A stretch of 64,000 nt of DNA from JBBQKG01 sp038326655 (lineage in GTDB: Bacteria; Actinomycetota; Thermoleophilia; Solirubrobacterales; JBBDJG01). Below are positions 8,821 to 17,787 of the stretch, one piece after another. The notes under the pieces are model-generated. The model did not search any database. It saw nothing but the letters and a program-made list of their open reading frames with translations, and was not told the origin of the DNA. The first letter of the stretch is position 1. The number at the start of each line of letters is the position of its first letter. The translations under genes were made by a program, and so were the position numbers. The stretch is from contig JBBQKG010000009.1 of the NCBI GenBank assembly GCA_038326655.1, positions 1 through 64,000 on the forward strand, written 5' to 3'.

Positions 8821-10140
8821 ATGAAGCACTACCACCTGACCACCTTCGGCTGCCAGATGAACGAGCACGACTCCGAGCGCATGAAGGGGATGCTCGACGC
8901 GCTCGGCTACCAGGAGGCCGGGGACCGCGACGGGGCGGACCTGATCCTCTTCAACACGTGCTCGATCCGGGAGTCGGCCGACAACAGGCTGATCGGCAAC
9001 CTCGGCGAGGCGAAGCGGCTGAAGTCGGAGGATCCTAGTCGCGTCGTGGGCGTGGGCGGGTGCTGGTCCCAGTCGATGAAGGAGCGGGTCTTCGAGCAGT
9101 TCCCGTTCGTGGACGTGGCTTTCGGCCCCGGTCAGATCGACAAGCTGGGCGAGTTTCTCCAATCCGACGACCTCTCCGCACAGGGGTACTTCGAGTTCGA
9201 CGGCTTCCCGGGAGACCTGCCGATGAAGCGCGAGCGGCCGTTCCAGGGCTGGGTGCAGATCTCCGTCGGGTGCAACAGCGTGTGCGCCTACTGCATCGTT
9301 CCGAGCACGCGCGGGCGGGAGGCGAGCCGGCGCCCCGCCGAGCTCGTCCACGAGGTCGAGGCGCTCGCCGCCGACGGGGTGAGGGAGGTCACGCTGCTGG
9401 GCCAGAACGTCAACTCCTACGGGCGCGACCTGCCGAAGCCGGAGCGGATCGACTTCGCCGACCTGCTCGCGCTCGTCGACGGCGTGGCCGGGATCGACCG
9501 CGTCCGCTACACGAGCCCGCACCCGAAGGACATGCGGGAGAAGGTGATCGCCGCGCACGCAGCGCTGCCGTCGCTCTGCGAGCACATTCACCTGCCGCTC
9601 CAGTCTGGATCGAGCCGGATCCTGAAGGCGATGCGCCGCACCTACGACCGCGACCGCTATCTGCAGCGCGTCGGGATGATCCGCGAGCACGTGCCCGACT
9701 GCGCGATCACGACCGACATCATCGTGGGGTTCCCGGGCGAGACGGAGGCGGACTTTTGCGAGACGCTCGAGGTCGTCGACGCGGTCGGCTACGACTCGGC
9801 ATTCACGTTCGTGTTCTCGCCGCGCCGTGACACCGAGGCTGCTTCGCTGCCGGACCAGCTGCCTCACGCGCTGAAGCGCGAGCGAATGCAGCGGCTCGTC
9901 GAGCTCGTGCAGCGGCGGGCGCTGGAGCGCAGCGATCGCTTCGTCGGGACCGAGCAGGAGGTGCTGGTCGAGGGGCCGAGCCGGACCGACCCTGCGAAGT
10001 TGCGCGGCCGCACGCGCCACAACAAGACGGTCAACTTCGAAGGGCTTGCGGTGCCCGGCGAGATCGTGCCGGTGCGCATCAGCAGCGCCACCTCGACGAC
10101 GCTTGCCGGAGAGCAGGCGTTCGTCTCCACGCTTGCCTGA
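8821..10140 (+). CDS. miaB: tRNA-2-methylthio-N6-dimethylallyladenosine synthase MiaB
   Basis: 439 residues. MiaB is a radical-SAM methylthiotransferase that adds the 2-methylthio group to i6A37 of tRNAs reading codons that start with U. The N-terminal UPF0004 domain opens TFGCQMNEHDSERM and holds the cluster cysteines (GCQMN, FNTCSIRESAD, GVGGCWSQ). The radical-SAM cysteines are in CNSVCAYCIVPSTRGRE (~residue 157), and a TRAM-like domain closes the protein (TVNFEGLAVPGEIVPVRI). It overlaps miaA, whose product makes its i6A substrate, so the two steps of one modification are co-encoded. Confidence 0.95.
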   Translation: MKHYHLTTFGCQMNEHDSERMKGMLDALGYQEAGDRDGADLILFNTCSIRESADNRLIGNLGEAKRLKSEDPSRVVGVGGCWSQSMKERVFEQFPFVDVAFGPGQIDKLGEFLQSDDLSAQGYFEFDGFPGDLPMKRERPFQGWVQISVGCNSVCAYCIVPSTRGREASRRPAELVHEVEALAADGVREVTLLGQNVNSYGRDLPKPERIDFADLLALVDGVAGIDRVRYTSPHPKDMREKVIAAHAALPSLCEHIHLPLQSGSSRILKAMRRTYDRDRYLQRVGMIREHVPDCAITTDIIVGFPGETEADFCETLEVVDAVGYDSAFTFVFSPRRDTEAASLPDQLPHALKRERMQRLVELVQRRALERSDRFVGTEQEVLVEGPSRTDPAKLRGRTRHNKTVNFEGLAVPGEIVPVRISSATSTTLAGEQAFVSTLA

Positions 10141-11125
10141 GCCGCTGATCGCGCTCTTCGGGCCGACCGCGGTCGGCAAGACGGAGGTCGCCGTCGAGCT
10201 TGCCGAGTTGCTGCGTGCGCGGGGCGAGCGGCCGGTCGCGGTCTCGGCGGACGCGATCCAGGTCTACGAGGGCCTCGAGACCCTCGCAGCCAAACCGGCG
10301 CCGGCCGAGCTGGAGCGGCTCGAGCACCGGCTGATCTCCTACGTGCCGGTCGAGCACGAGTTCAGCGTGGCGGAGTTCGCCGCGGACGCACATCGTGAGA
10401 TCGACGCGCTCCTGGCACGCGGCGCTCGTCCACTGGTCGTGGGCGGCACGGGCCTCTATCTGCGCGCCGCGCTGACCGACCTGGAGCTGAAGCCGCCGCC
10501 CGAGCCCGGCCTGCGCGAGCGGGTCGAGGGCGAGCTGGCCGAGCTCGGCCCGGCCGCCCTGCACGCGCGCCTTGGCGGCGCGAGCGCGGCCACGATCCAT
10601 CCAAACGACGGGAAGCGGATCGTGCGGGCGCTGGAGCTCGAGCGCATGGGGCGGGAGCCCCACCGGGCTTCGGACCAGCTGTGGTCACGGGCGCTTCGCC
10701 GTCCCGCACGCCTGTTCGGGATCGTGATGGAGCGCGAGGCGATCGCGGCAAGGATCCGTGAGCGAGCCGGCCGGATGCTCGAACGCGAGGTCCTCTCGGA
10801 GGTCGAGACCGCGCTCGAGCGGGGCGCCTCGCGCACGGCGCGGAAGGCGATCGGGTTTCGGGAGGTCGCAGCCCATCTCGCAGGCGAGATTGATCTCGAG
10901 GAGGCGCGGGCGGCGCTCGAGCGCCGCCACCTCGCCTATGCGAGGCGGCAGCTCACGTGGATGCGCAAGCTCGCAGACGTCGAGACCTTCGACCGCACAG
11001 GCCTGACCGGGCGCGAGACAGCCGAGGCGTTGGTCGAGCGGCTCGATAGCCTTCCGCCCGGCGATGGGGGTGAAGTTCGAAAAGTGGCAGGCACTCGGGA
11101 ACGACTACGTGATCGTGGAACGTGA
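10133..11125 (+). CDS. miaA: tRNA dimethylallyltransferase MiaA
   Basis: About 330 residues from a TTG start that overlaps the miaB stop by 8 nt; the upstream frame has no better start. MiaA moves a dimethylallyl group onto N6 of A37. Seen are the P-loop GPTAVGKTE at the N-terminus, SADAIQVYEGL, the DMAPP/tRNA-binding GGTGLYLRA, and RKAIGFREV in the C-terminal half. The C-terminus overlaps the next gene (dapF) by 62 nt, so the last ~20 residues are less certain. Confidence 0.92.
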   Translation: MPEPLIALFGPTAVGKTEVAVELAELLRARGERPVAVSADAIQVYEGLETLAAKPAPAELERLEHRLISYVPVEHEFSVAEFAADAHREIDALLARGARPLVVGGTGLYLRAALTDLELKPPPEPGLRERVEGELAELGPAALHARLGGASAATIHPNDGKRIVRALELERMGREPHRASDQLWSRALRRPARLFGIVMEREAIAARIRERAGRMLEREVLSEVETALERGASRTARKAIGFREVAAHLAGEIDLEEARAALERRHLAYARRQLTWMRKLADVETFDRTGLTGRETAEALVERLDSLPPGDGGEVRKVAGTRERLRDRGT

Positions 11126-11915
11126 CGCGCTGCCGTTCGAGCTGACGCCTGAGCGCGTGAGGCGGATCTGCCAGGCGCACTTCGGCGTCCACGCCGACGG
11201 CGTGCTGCTGCTGGCGCCGACCTCCGACCAGCGGCACGTCGCCGAGCTTCGGATCTTCAACCCCGACGGCTCCGAGGCCGAGCTGTCGGGAAACGGCGCG
11301 CGGGAGGCGGTCCTCTATCTGCGCCGTCACGGCTGGACGGAGGCGAACCAATTCTCCGTGTCGACCCCCGCCGGTCCCGTGACGCCGACGATCACCTCCG
11401 CGAGGACGTGCACGGTCGAGATGGGCAGGGCCGGTGTCACCTCGCCGGACTACCCCTCCGGACCGGCGGATGGGCGCGGCACGCTGACCGCCGCAGGGCG
11501 GCAGCTCGAGTTCCAGCACGTCAGCATCGGAAACCCGCAATGCGTGATCGAGGCCGGCGCCGAGCTCGAGCAGCTCGATCTTGCGACGCTTGGCCCACCG
11601 ATCGAGGTGAGCGAGCTGTTTCCCAACCGCACGAACGTGTCCTTCGTCCGGATCGCTTCCGAGCACGAGGTGCGCGCACGGATCTTCGAGCGTGGGGTGG
11701 GGGAGACCCTCTCCTCCGGGACCGGGGCTTGCGGTGCGGCCGTCGCGGCGGTGCTGCGCGGTGCCCAGAGCCCCGTGCGGGTCGCGCTCGATGGTGGCGA
11801 GCTCGAGGTCGAGGTGAGCGATCAGCTCGATGTCGCGTTGACGGGCTGGGCCGAGCCGGTGTTCGCCGGGGAGCTCTCGGACGAGTTCGTCGCGATGCTG
11901 GAGCAGGCGGAGTGA
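11064..11915 (+). CDS. dapF: Diaminopimelate epimerase-like protein with both catalytic Cys replaced by Ser
   Basis: 283 residues with the full two-lobed DapF layout: KWQALGNDYVIVE at the start, FNPDGSEAELSGNGARE, HVSIGNPQCVI and ERGVGETLSSGTGACG. Canonical DapF converts LL- to meso-diaminopimelate with two cysteines, one in a CGNG motif and one in an ACGTG motif. Here the codons read TCG and TCC, giving SGNG and SSGTG, so both are serine. It may be inactive, slow, or have another role. It starts inside the miaA 3' end and its TGA overlaps the GTG of the aminotransferase, a strong sign of coupled lysine/cell-wall synthesis. Confidence 0.88.
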   Translation: MGVKFEKWQALGNDYVIVERDALPFELTPERVRRICQAHFGVHADGVLLLAPTSDQRHVAELRIFNPDGSEAELSGNGAREAVLYLRRHGWTEANQFSVSTPAGPVTPTITSARTCTVEMGRAGVTSPDYPSGPADGRGTLTAAGRQLEFQHVSIGNPQCVIEAGAELEQLDLATLGPPIEVSELFPNRTNVSFVRIASEHEVRARIFERGVGETLSSGTGACGAAVAAVLRGAQSPVRVALDGGELEVEVSDQLDVALTGWAEPVFAGELSDEFVAMLEQAE

Positions 11916-13072
11916 GGACGACAGAGCGGCTCGGGCGCATCCCGCCCTACCTCTTCGCGGAGCTGGAGCGCAAGATCGCGGCCAAGAAGGCCGCGGGCGT
12001 CGACGTGATCTCACTCGGGATCGGCGACCCCGACATGCCGACCCCGGAGCACATCGTCCGCGCGATGATCGAGGCCGTGCGGGACCCCGGCACGCACCAG
12101 TATCCGTCGAACCGGGGCCGCGCCGAGTTCCGCGAGGCGGTCGCCGCGTTCTATCGCGCTCGCTTCGGCGTCGCGGTCGACGCCGGCAGCGAGGTGATGC
12201 CGGCGATCGGCGGCAAGGAATGCATCTTCAACCTGAACCTGGCGTTCCTCGACGAAGGTGACGTGGCGCTCGCGAGCGACCCCGGCTACCCCGTCTACAC
12301 CGGCGGCCCGCTGCTCGCCGGCGCCACGCCGGAGCTGATGCCGCTGGTCCCGGAGCGCGGGTTCGTGCCCGACCTCGCGGCGATCCCGGGGGCGGCGCTG
12401 GAACGTGCACGGCTCATGTTCCTCAACTACCCGAACAACCCCACGGGCGCGGTCGCGCCGGAGGGCTTCTTCGAGGAGGTTGTCGCGTTCGCGCGCGCGC
12501 ACGACATTCTCGTGGTCCACGACAACGCCTACTCGGAGCTGACCTTCGACGGGTACGTGGCGCCCAGCTTCCTCGCCACGCCGGGCGCGAGCGAGGTCGG
12601 CGTCGAGGTGTTCTCGCTCTCGAAGTCCTACAACATGACCGGCTGGCGCTGCGGCGCGATCGTCGGCAACCCGGACGCGATCACGCGTTACTGGCAGCTC
12701 AAGACCAATATCGACTCCGGACTGTTCGAGGCGGTCCAGCTCGCGGGAGCCGCGGCGCTGACCGGGCCTCAGGACAGCGTGCAGGGGATGGCCGCGCTCT
12801 ATGCCCGCCGGCGAGACGTGGTGATCGCGGCGCTGGCCGAGATCGGCATCGAGATCGACCCCCCGAAGGGCACGATCTATATCTGGGCGCCAGTGCCGGA
12901 GCGCCAGACGTCGGAATCGTTCGCGGCAGAGGTGCTGGAGCGCGCCGGCGTCGTGGTCAGTCCCGGCTCGGCCTACGGACCGAACGGCGAGGGATTCTTC
13001 CGCATCTCGCTGACGGTCCCGGACGAGCGCCTCACGGAGGCGGTCGACCGCATGCGCTCGAGCCTCGTCTGA
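11912..13072 (+). CDS. LL-diaminopimelate aminotransferase-like PLP enzyme
   Basis: 386 residues from a GTG whose last two bases form the dapF stop (GTGA overlap). It is a class I/II aminotransferase: the substrate region ISLGIGDPDMPTP, NYPNNPTGAV, DNAYSEL, and the PLP-lysine motif SLSKSYNMTGWRCG. Overall style and the dapF neighbour point to DapL, which makes LL-DAP from tetrahydrodipicolinate in one step and bypasses the acylated route. DapL homologues are easily confused with other aspartate-family aminotransferases, so no symbol is assigned. Transcription probably starts at or before miaB. Confidence 0.85.
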   Translation: MRTTERLGRIPPYLFAELERKIAAKKAAGVDVISLGIGDPDMPTPEHIVRAMIEAVRDPGTHQYPSNRGRAEFREAVAAFYRARFGVAVDAGSEVMPAIGGKECIFNLNLAFLDEGDVALASDPGYPVYTGGPLLAGATPELMPLVPERGFVPDLAAIPGAALERARLMFLNYPNNPTGAVAPEGFFEEVVAFARAHDILVVHDNAYSELTFDGYVAPSFLATPGASEVGVEVFSLSKSYNMTGWRCGAIVGNPDAITRYWQLKTNIDSGLFEAVQLAGAAALTGPQDSVQGMAALYARRRDVVIAALAEIGIEIDPPKGTIYIWAPVPERQTSESFAAEVLERAGVVVSPGSAYGPNGEGFFRISLTVPDERLTEAVDRMRSSLV

Positions 13073-13097
13073 TTCCCGCGGCAAGGCCGGGTGCTCC

Positions 13098-13103
13098 TAG
13101 AAT
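13098..13103 (+). promoter_or_regulatory. -10 element of a leaderless hflX promoter
   Basis: TAGAAT lies exactly 7 nt before the GTG start of hflX, inside GCTCCTAGAATCA, a stretch repeated almost exactly before the NAD synthetase gene (37611-37622). This spacing would place the transcript start at the start codon. Confidence 0.55.
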
Positions 13104-13110
13104 CACATCA

Positions 13111-14445
13111 GTGGATCGAAGCAAACGCCACCGCGCGAAGCAGTCACGCTACGGGGAGCAGAGCGCCGGGCTCGTCAACCCGCGTGCACGTCAGCGCGCG
13201 TTCTGCGTCGCGGTGCTGCCCCCGGGCAGTGCGGTCGACGGGCGCGACGAGCTCGCGGAGCTGAAGGAGCTCCTGCGCACCGCGGGAGTGGCGGTCGCCG
13301 GCGAGCTGATCCAGCGCCGCCCGCACCCCGACGCCGTCAGCTATCTCGGCAAGGGCAAGCTCGGGGAGCTGAAGGAGGCGCTCGAGCGCTCGGGCGCGAA
13401 CCTGGTCGCCTGCGACGACGAGCTCGCGCCGCGGCAGGAGCGCAACCTCGAGGCGGCGACCGGCGTGCCGGTGATCGACCGCACCGCGATCATCCTCGAC
13501 ATCTTCGCCGACCACGCCGCGTCCGCCGAGGGCAAGCTGCAGGTCGAGCTGGCGCAGCTCCAGTACAACCTCGCGCGCATGCGCGGGCTGTGGACGCACC
13601 TCGAGCGGCTCGGCGGCGGCATCGGGACCCGTGGCCCGGGCGAGAGCCAGATCGAGACCGACCGCCGGCTCGCACGGGACCGGATCTCGCTGCTCAAGCG
13701 CCGACTCGACCGCTCGGAGCGCGCACGCGAGCTGATGCGCAGCCGGCGCGAGGGCTCCGAGGTCCCGGCGCTGGCGCTCGCCGGATACACCAACGCCGGC
13801 AAGTCGACGCTCCTGAATGCGCTCACCGAGGCCGGCGTCAGCGTGGGCGAGAGGCTCTTCCACACGCTCGACCCGACCACCCGTTCCTTCCGCCACGACG
13901 GCCGCAATTACCTCGTGACGGACACGGTCGGCTTCATCCGCAAGCTTCCCCACCAGCTCGTGGAGGCGTTCAAGGCGACCCTCGAGGAGACCGTGAAGGC
14001 CGACCTCATCATGCACGTCGTGGACGCGTCGGCTCCGGACGAGGAGCTCGACGCGATGCTCGGCGCAGTCGACGAGGTGCTCGACGAGATCGGCGCCGAT
14101 GCAAGCCCCCGTCTGCTGGTCCTGAACAAGGCCGACCTGCTCGATGACGACGAGCGGCGGATGCTCGAGCTGCGCCACCCGGGCGCGATCGTGGTGTCCG
14201 CTACGTCCGGTGAGGGCATCCCAGAGCTGAGAGACCGCATCGAGCGCGAGTTTCGCGACCGTCTCGAGGCGGTCGACCTGCTCGTGCCATTCGAGCGCGG
14301 CGCGGTGCTCTCGGAGCTGCACGATGTCGCAGGTGACCTCGAGCGTGAGGACACGCCTGAGGGCGTACGCGTACGCGCCCGGGTCCCGGCAGGCGTCGCG
14401 GCCCGGCTTCGCCCGTACGATCTGAACGGGCGCCGCCCCATTTGA
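13111..14445 (+). CDS. hflX: GTPase HflX
   Basis: 444 residues, GTG start. HflX is a ribosome-associated GTPase that splits stalled 70S ribosomes under stress. The N-terminal domain carries YLGKGKLGELK and the glycine-rich GGGIGTRGPGESQ linker. The G domain has G1 GYTNAGKST (~residue 229), G3 DTVGFIRKLP and G4 NKADLL. There is no ribosome binding site; a -10-like TAGAAT sits 7 nt before the start, so the mRNA is probably leaderless. The stop overlaps the dut start. Confidence 0.95.
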   Translation: MDRSKRHRAKQSRYGEQSAGLVNPRARQRAFCVAVLPPGSAVDGRDELAELKELLRTAGVAVAGELIQRRPHPDAVSYLGKGKLGELKEALERSGANLVACDDELAPRQERNLEAATGVPVIDRTAIILDIFADHAASAEGKLQVELAQLQYNLARMRGLWTHLERLGGGIGTRGPGESQIETDRRLARDRISLLKRRLDRSERARELMRSRREGSEVPALALAGYTNAGKSTLLNALTEAGVSVGERLFHTLDPTTRSFRHDGRNYLVTDTVGFIRKLPHQLVEAFKATLEETVKADLIMHVVDASAPDEELDAMLGAVDEVLDEIGADASPRLLVLNKADLLDDDERRMLELRHPGAIVVSATSGEGIPELRDRIEREFRDRLEAVDLLVPFERGAVLSELHDVAGDLEREDTPEGVRVRARVPAGVAARLRPYDLNGRRPI

Positions 14446-14876
14446 GAGTCCGCTTCCAGCGGCTTTCGCCGCAGGCCCAGGCGCCTGCCCGCACCCACGG
14501 GCACGATGCCGGGTACGACCTGCGCGCGTCAGAGGATGCCCGTATCGAGCCCGGCGAGCGGGCGAGCGTCGGGACCGGGATCGCGGTTGCGATCCCGGAG
14601 GGGCATGCGGGCCTCGTGCTTCCGCGCTCGGGCCTCGCCGCGAGACATGGCATCGCGCTCACGAACGCACCGGGACTGATCGACCCCGGCTATCGTGGCG
14701 AGGTGCGGGTGCTGCTCTCCAACACGGACCCGCTTGAGCCGTTCGAGGTCACGCCGGGCGACCGCATCGCCCAGCTCGTCGTGGTCCGTGCGGAAGCGCT
14801 GGAGTTCGACGAGGTCGCAACCCTCGACGAGACCGCCCGCGCGACCGGCGGCTTCGGCTCGACCGGCGTTCGCTAG
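14442..14876 (+). CDS. dut: dUTP diphosphatase
   Basis: 144 residues, TTG start overlapping the hflX TGA (TTGA). dUTPase cleaves dUTP to dUMP, which keeps uracil out of DNA and feeds thymidylate synthesis. The trimeric dUTPase motifs are present in order: HDAGYDLRA, PRSGLAARHG, GLIDPGYRGEV, GDRIAQLVV and the C-terminal GGFGSTG. Length is normal. It converges with gatD, only 4 nt apart. Confidence 0.95.
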   Translation: MRVRFQRLSPQAQAPARTHGHDAGYDLRASEDARIEPGERASVGTGIAVAIPEGHAGLVLPRSGLAARHGIALTNAPGLIDPGYRGEVRVLLSNTDPLEPFEVTPGDRIAQLVVVRAEALEFDEVATLDETARATGGFGSTGVR

Positions 14877-14880
14877 CGAC

Positions 14881-15627
14881 TCAACCGAGCGCGGCCCGCA
14901 GCGCCGACTCGTGCGCGCGCTGCTCGAAGCGGTCGTCGAGCTTTGCGAGCACCGGCTCCTCGCCGAGCCGTGCGCCGAGCGCCCACCCGATCAGGGTGTC
15001 GGCGAGCCAGGCGTTCTTCGGCAGCAGCGGCCCGTGCAGGTAGGTGCCGATCAGCCGCCCGCGCAGGATCCCCTCGTGCCCGTCGCGGCCGTTGTTGCCG
15101 AACCCCGACACGACCCGGCCGAGAGGCCGTTCGCCGCTGCCGAGGAAAGTGCGACCGCCGTGGTTCTCGAAGCCGGCCAGGCGGCGTGGTCCGTCGCCCA
15201 GGTCTGTCTCGATCACGACGTTGCCGATCAGCCGCCTGCCCGGCTCGCGCACGGTTCGCAGGTCGACGAGCCCGAGACCGGGAAGCGAGTTGCCGCCGGG
15301 TATCTCGTAGGAGTGGCCGAGCAGCTGATAGCCGCCGCACACGGCGAGCATCGCGGCGCCACGGCCGAGCGTTTCGGCGATCGACTCACGCTTCGCCACG
15401 ACGAGGTCGTTCGCGACCAGCGCCTGGTCGCGGTCCTGGCCGCCGCCGACGTACACGAGGTCGTGCTCGCTTGGGTCGAATCCCTGTCCGGGGCCCGCGG
15501 TCGCGAGCGAGAACCGGATGCCGCGCCAGGCGCAGCGCCGCTCGAGCACCGCGATGTTGCCGCGGTCGGCGTAGATGTTCATGTGCTCGGGATAGAGCCA
15601 GAGCGCGCGCAGCTCGAGCTCAGTCAC
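14881..15627 (-). CDS. gatD: Lipid II isoglutaminyl synthase, glutaminase subunit GatD
   Basis: 248 residues. GatD is the class I-type glutamine amidotransferase that releases ammonia for MurT, which amidates D-Glu of the lipid II stem peptide. The nucleophile elbow is AVCGGYQLLGHSY (Cys ~94) and the catalytic His is in IGTYLHGPLLPKN, as in known GatD. It begins inside the preceding methyltransferase gene (8-nt overlap) and is the last gene of a reverse-strand operon with murT. Confidence 0.92.
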   Translation of the reverse strand: MTELELRALWLYPEHMNIYADRGNIAVLERRCAWRGIRFSLATAGPGQGFDPSEHDLVYVGGGQDRDQALVANDLVVAKRESIAETLGRGAAMLAVCGGYQLLGHSYEIPGGNSLPGLGLVDLRTVREPGRRLIGNVVIETDLGDGPRRLAGFENHGGRTFLGSGERPLGRVVSGFGNNGRDGHEGILRGRLIGTYLHGPLLPKNAWLADTLIGWALGARLGEEPVLAKLDDRFEQRAHESALRAALG

Positions 15628-16399
15628 GGGGCCGCTCCGCGATCACGACGATGCTCCCGACGTGGTCGTCGGTGGGGGAGATGGGGCGGCGCTCCGCCGG
15701 CGTGAGGCCGGCCTCGACAAGCTCGTCCTCGAGCAGCTCCGGCGTGACCAGGTCGAGGCGGATGCTGGAGTCGCTCTCGGCGATCTCGCCGCGCGGCGAG
15801 ACGGCACGGCGCCGCCGGTCGAGCGCCAGCGCCGTGCCGCGGGCCAGGATGCGGATCGCAACCGGCTGGCTGGACCAGACCCAGCCGTCGAGCTCCTTCA
15901 TGTCGGGCAGGGGAGGCGCGTAGTCGCCGCCGGTGGCCTCGCCGGAGAGGTCGAGCAGCGCGGCCGCGAAGAGGCCGCCCGGGCGAAGGTGCTTCCGGAC
16001 CCGGCCAAGCGCTTGAAGTCGCTCCGCGCGCCCGGACAGAAGCTGGATCAGCTGCATCGCCGCGAGCACCAGATCGAAGCGCCGGCCGAGGTCGAAGCTG
16101 CGCACGTCCCCGGTGAGCGCGCCCGCGGTCGCCTCGCGGGCGGCCGCGCGGCGGCGCAGCTCCGCCGCGACGCCGGCGTCGAGGTCGAGCCCCGTCACCC
16201 GGTGCCCCGCGCCGGCCAGCTCGAGCGCGACGCGGCCGGTGCCGCAGCCGAGATCGAGCACGCGGCAGGGGGCGCCGGAGGGCACCGTGCGGCCGGCCAG
16301 CTCGGCCCACAGCTCGAGGTCGGCGGTGTAGGCGCCGCACTCCAGGTCGTGCCAGACGATCGGAGCGATCTCCGGCTCGGCGATGCGCGTGCCCGTCAT
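15620..16399 (-). CDS. Class I SAM-dependent methyltransferase between murT and gatD
   Basis: 259 residues with a Rossmann methyltransferase core: VLDLGCGTGRVALELA (motif I, ~residue 46), GLDLDAGVAAEL and FDLVLAAMQLIQLL. It overlaps both murT (ATGA) and gatD, which are normally adjacent, so it is translated with them. The substrate is unknown; the position suggests a link to cell-wall precursor or envelope modification. That is inference from position only. Confidence 0.85.
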   Translation of the reverse strand: MTGTRIAEPEIAPIVWHDLECGAYTADLELWAELAGRTVPSGAPCRVLDLGCGTGRVALELAGAGHRVTGLDLDAGVAAELRRRAAAREATAGALTGDVRSFDLGRRFDLVLAAMQLIQLLSGRAERLQALGRVRKHLRPGGLFAAALLDLSGEATGGDYAPPLPDMKELDGWVWSSQPVAIRILARGTALALDRRRRAVSPRGEIAESDSSIRLDLVTPELLEDELVEAGLTPAERRPISPTDDHVGSIVVIAERPRD

Positions 16400-17784
16400 T
16401 CCCAGAACGGCCTCGCGTGGCCGCGCGCAGCCAGCAGCTCCTGCAGCTCGAGCAGCGCGGTGTAGGTCGGCAGCGCGTACACGGTGCGTCCGCCGTTGGC
16501 TCCCAGGGAGCGGTCGAGGCCCTGCTCCAGCGAGGGCGCGACATCGATCCTGTGCTCCTCGACGCCCGCGTACTTGAGCCGCAGCGCAAGCTCGTCCGCG
16601 CGCGTGCCGGAGCAGGTGATGCTCGCCGCCGAGCCGGCGAGCAGCTCGAAGTCGGCATCCCAGATCCAGGAGATGTCACGGCCGTCGGCGATCCCGTCGT
16701 TGAGCGTGATCCAAAGGTCCAGCGGGCCGTCTTGAGCCGAGTTCAGCGTCCTGAACACCTCGTTCGCACCGGCGGGGTTCTTGATCAAGAGGATCGCGAG
16801 CTCCCGCCCGCCGAAGTCGATCCGCTGCGCCCGGCCGAACGCGGCCGAAGCGGACTCGAGCCCGCGCTTGATCGTGTCGGGCGCGATCCCGAGGCCAAGG
16901 CAGCAGGCGGTCGCCGCGAGCGCGTTGTAGACGTTGTAGAGGCCGGGGAGGGAGAGTGAGAGCTGCAGGGGGCCGGCGGGCGTCGAGAACTCGACGCGCG
17001 ACCCGGACATGCCGCGCAGCTCGACCGCCGTCGCGGCCACGGCGGGAGCCGGACGGCGATTGCCGCAGCTGGGACACGCGTAGTCGCCTAGATGGCCGAG
17101 ATAGGCGGCCTCGTACCGGTAGAGGGAGCCACAGCGCCGGCAGTGCTTCGCATCAAAGGCATGTTCGAGCTCGGACAGCGCCTGCGAGCGGTCTTCGACG
17201 CCGAAGTAGCTCACGCGGTCCCGGGGACGCCCCTCGCGGTCGCGTCCCAGATCGGCGACGAGCGGATCGTCGGCGTTCAGGACATACGCCGTGCGCCCGG
17301 CCGAGCGTGCCACGACGGCGGCCCAGGCGTCCGCCAGCCGCTCGAGCTCGCCGTAGCGGTCGAGCTGGTCGCGGAACAGGTTGCCGAACACGACCGTGTG
17401 CGGCCCGAGCGCTGACGCGACGGTGCCGAGCCATGCCTCGTCGACCTCGAACAGCCCCATTCGCGAGCCTTCGATCCGGCCGTGCCTGGCGTGCTGGACG
17501 AGCGCGGTCGCGACGCCGCCCGGCATGTTCGCGCCGGCGCGGTTGTGGACCGTGTCGATGCACGCCTCGCCGAGCACGCTCGCGATCATGCGCGCCGTCG
17601 TGGTCTTCCCATTGGTGGCGCTCACGACCACGCTGCCGCGCTCCAGCTGCGCCCCGAGCTCGGCGATCGCCTGCGGCTCGAGCCGCAGCAGCAGCTTTCC
17701 GGGAAGGCTCGTGCCGCCGCCGCGGCGACTGAGGCGCGAGAGCGTTCCGGCGGCTCTCGCGAGCGTGACGGCGGGGCGGAGCAC
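16396..17784 (-). CDS. murT: Lipid II isoglutaminyl synthase, ligase subunit MurT
   Basis: 462 residues. MurT is a Mur-ligase relative that activates the alpha-carboxyl of D-Glu in lipid II with ATP and amidates it with ammonia from GatD. The ATP loop reads VSATNGKTTTARM, the central domain NLFRDQLDRYGE and NADDPLV, and a four-cysteine zinc ribbon (CRRCGSLY then CPSCG, ~residues 218-245) is inserted as in other MurT proteins. The C-terminal domain (DUF1727) has ILLIKNPAGANEV and TLNDGIADGRD. It begins 3 nt after the lipid kinase gene. Confidence 0.93.
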   Translation of the reverse strand: MLRPAVTLARAAGTLSRLSRRGGGTSLPGKLLLRLEPQAIAELGAQLERGSVVVSATNGKTTTARMIASVLGEACIDTVHNRAGANMPGGVATALVQHARHGRIEGSRMGLFEVDEAWLGTVASALGPHTVVFGNLFRDQLDRYGELERLADAWAAVVARSAGRTAYVLNADDPLVADLGRDREGRPRDRVSYFGVEDRSQALSELEHAFDAKHCRRCGSLYRYEAAYLGHLGDYACPSCGNRRPAPAVAATAVELRGMSGSRVEFSTPAGPLQLSLSLPGLYNVYNALAATACCLGLGIAPDTIKRGLESASAAFGRAQRIDFGGRELAILLIKNPAGANEVFRTLNSAQDGPLDLWITLNDGIADGRDISWIWDADFELLAGSAASITCSGTRADELALRLKYAGVEEHRIDVAPSLEQGLDRSLGANGGRTVYALPTYTALLELQELLAARGHARPFWE

Positions 17785-17787
17785 GGT

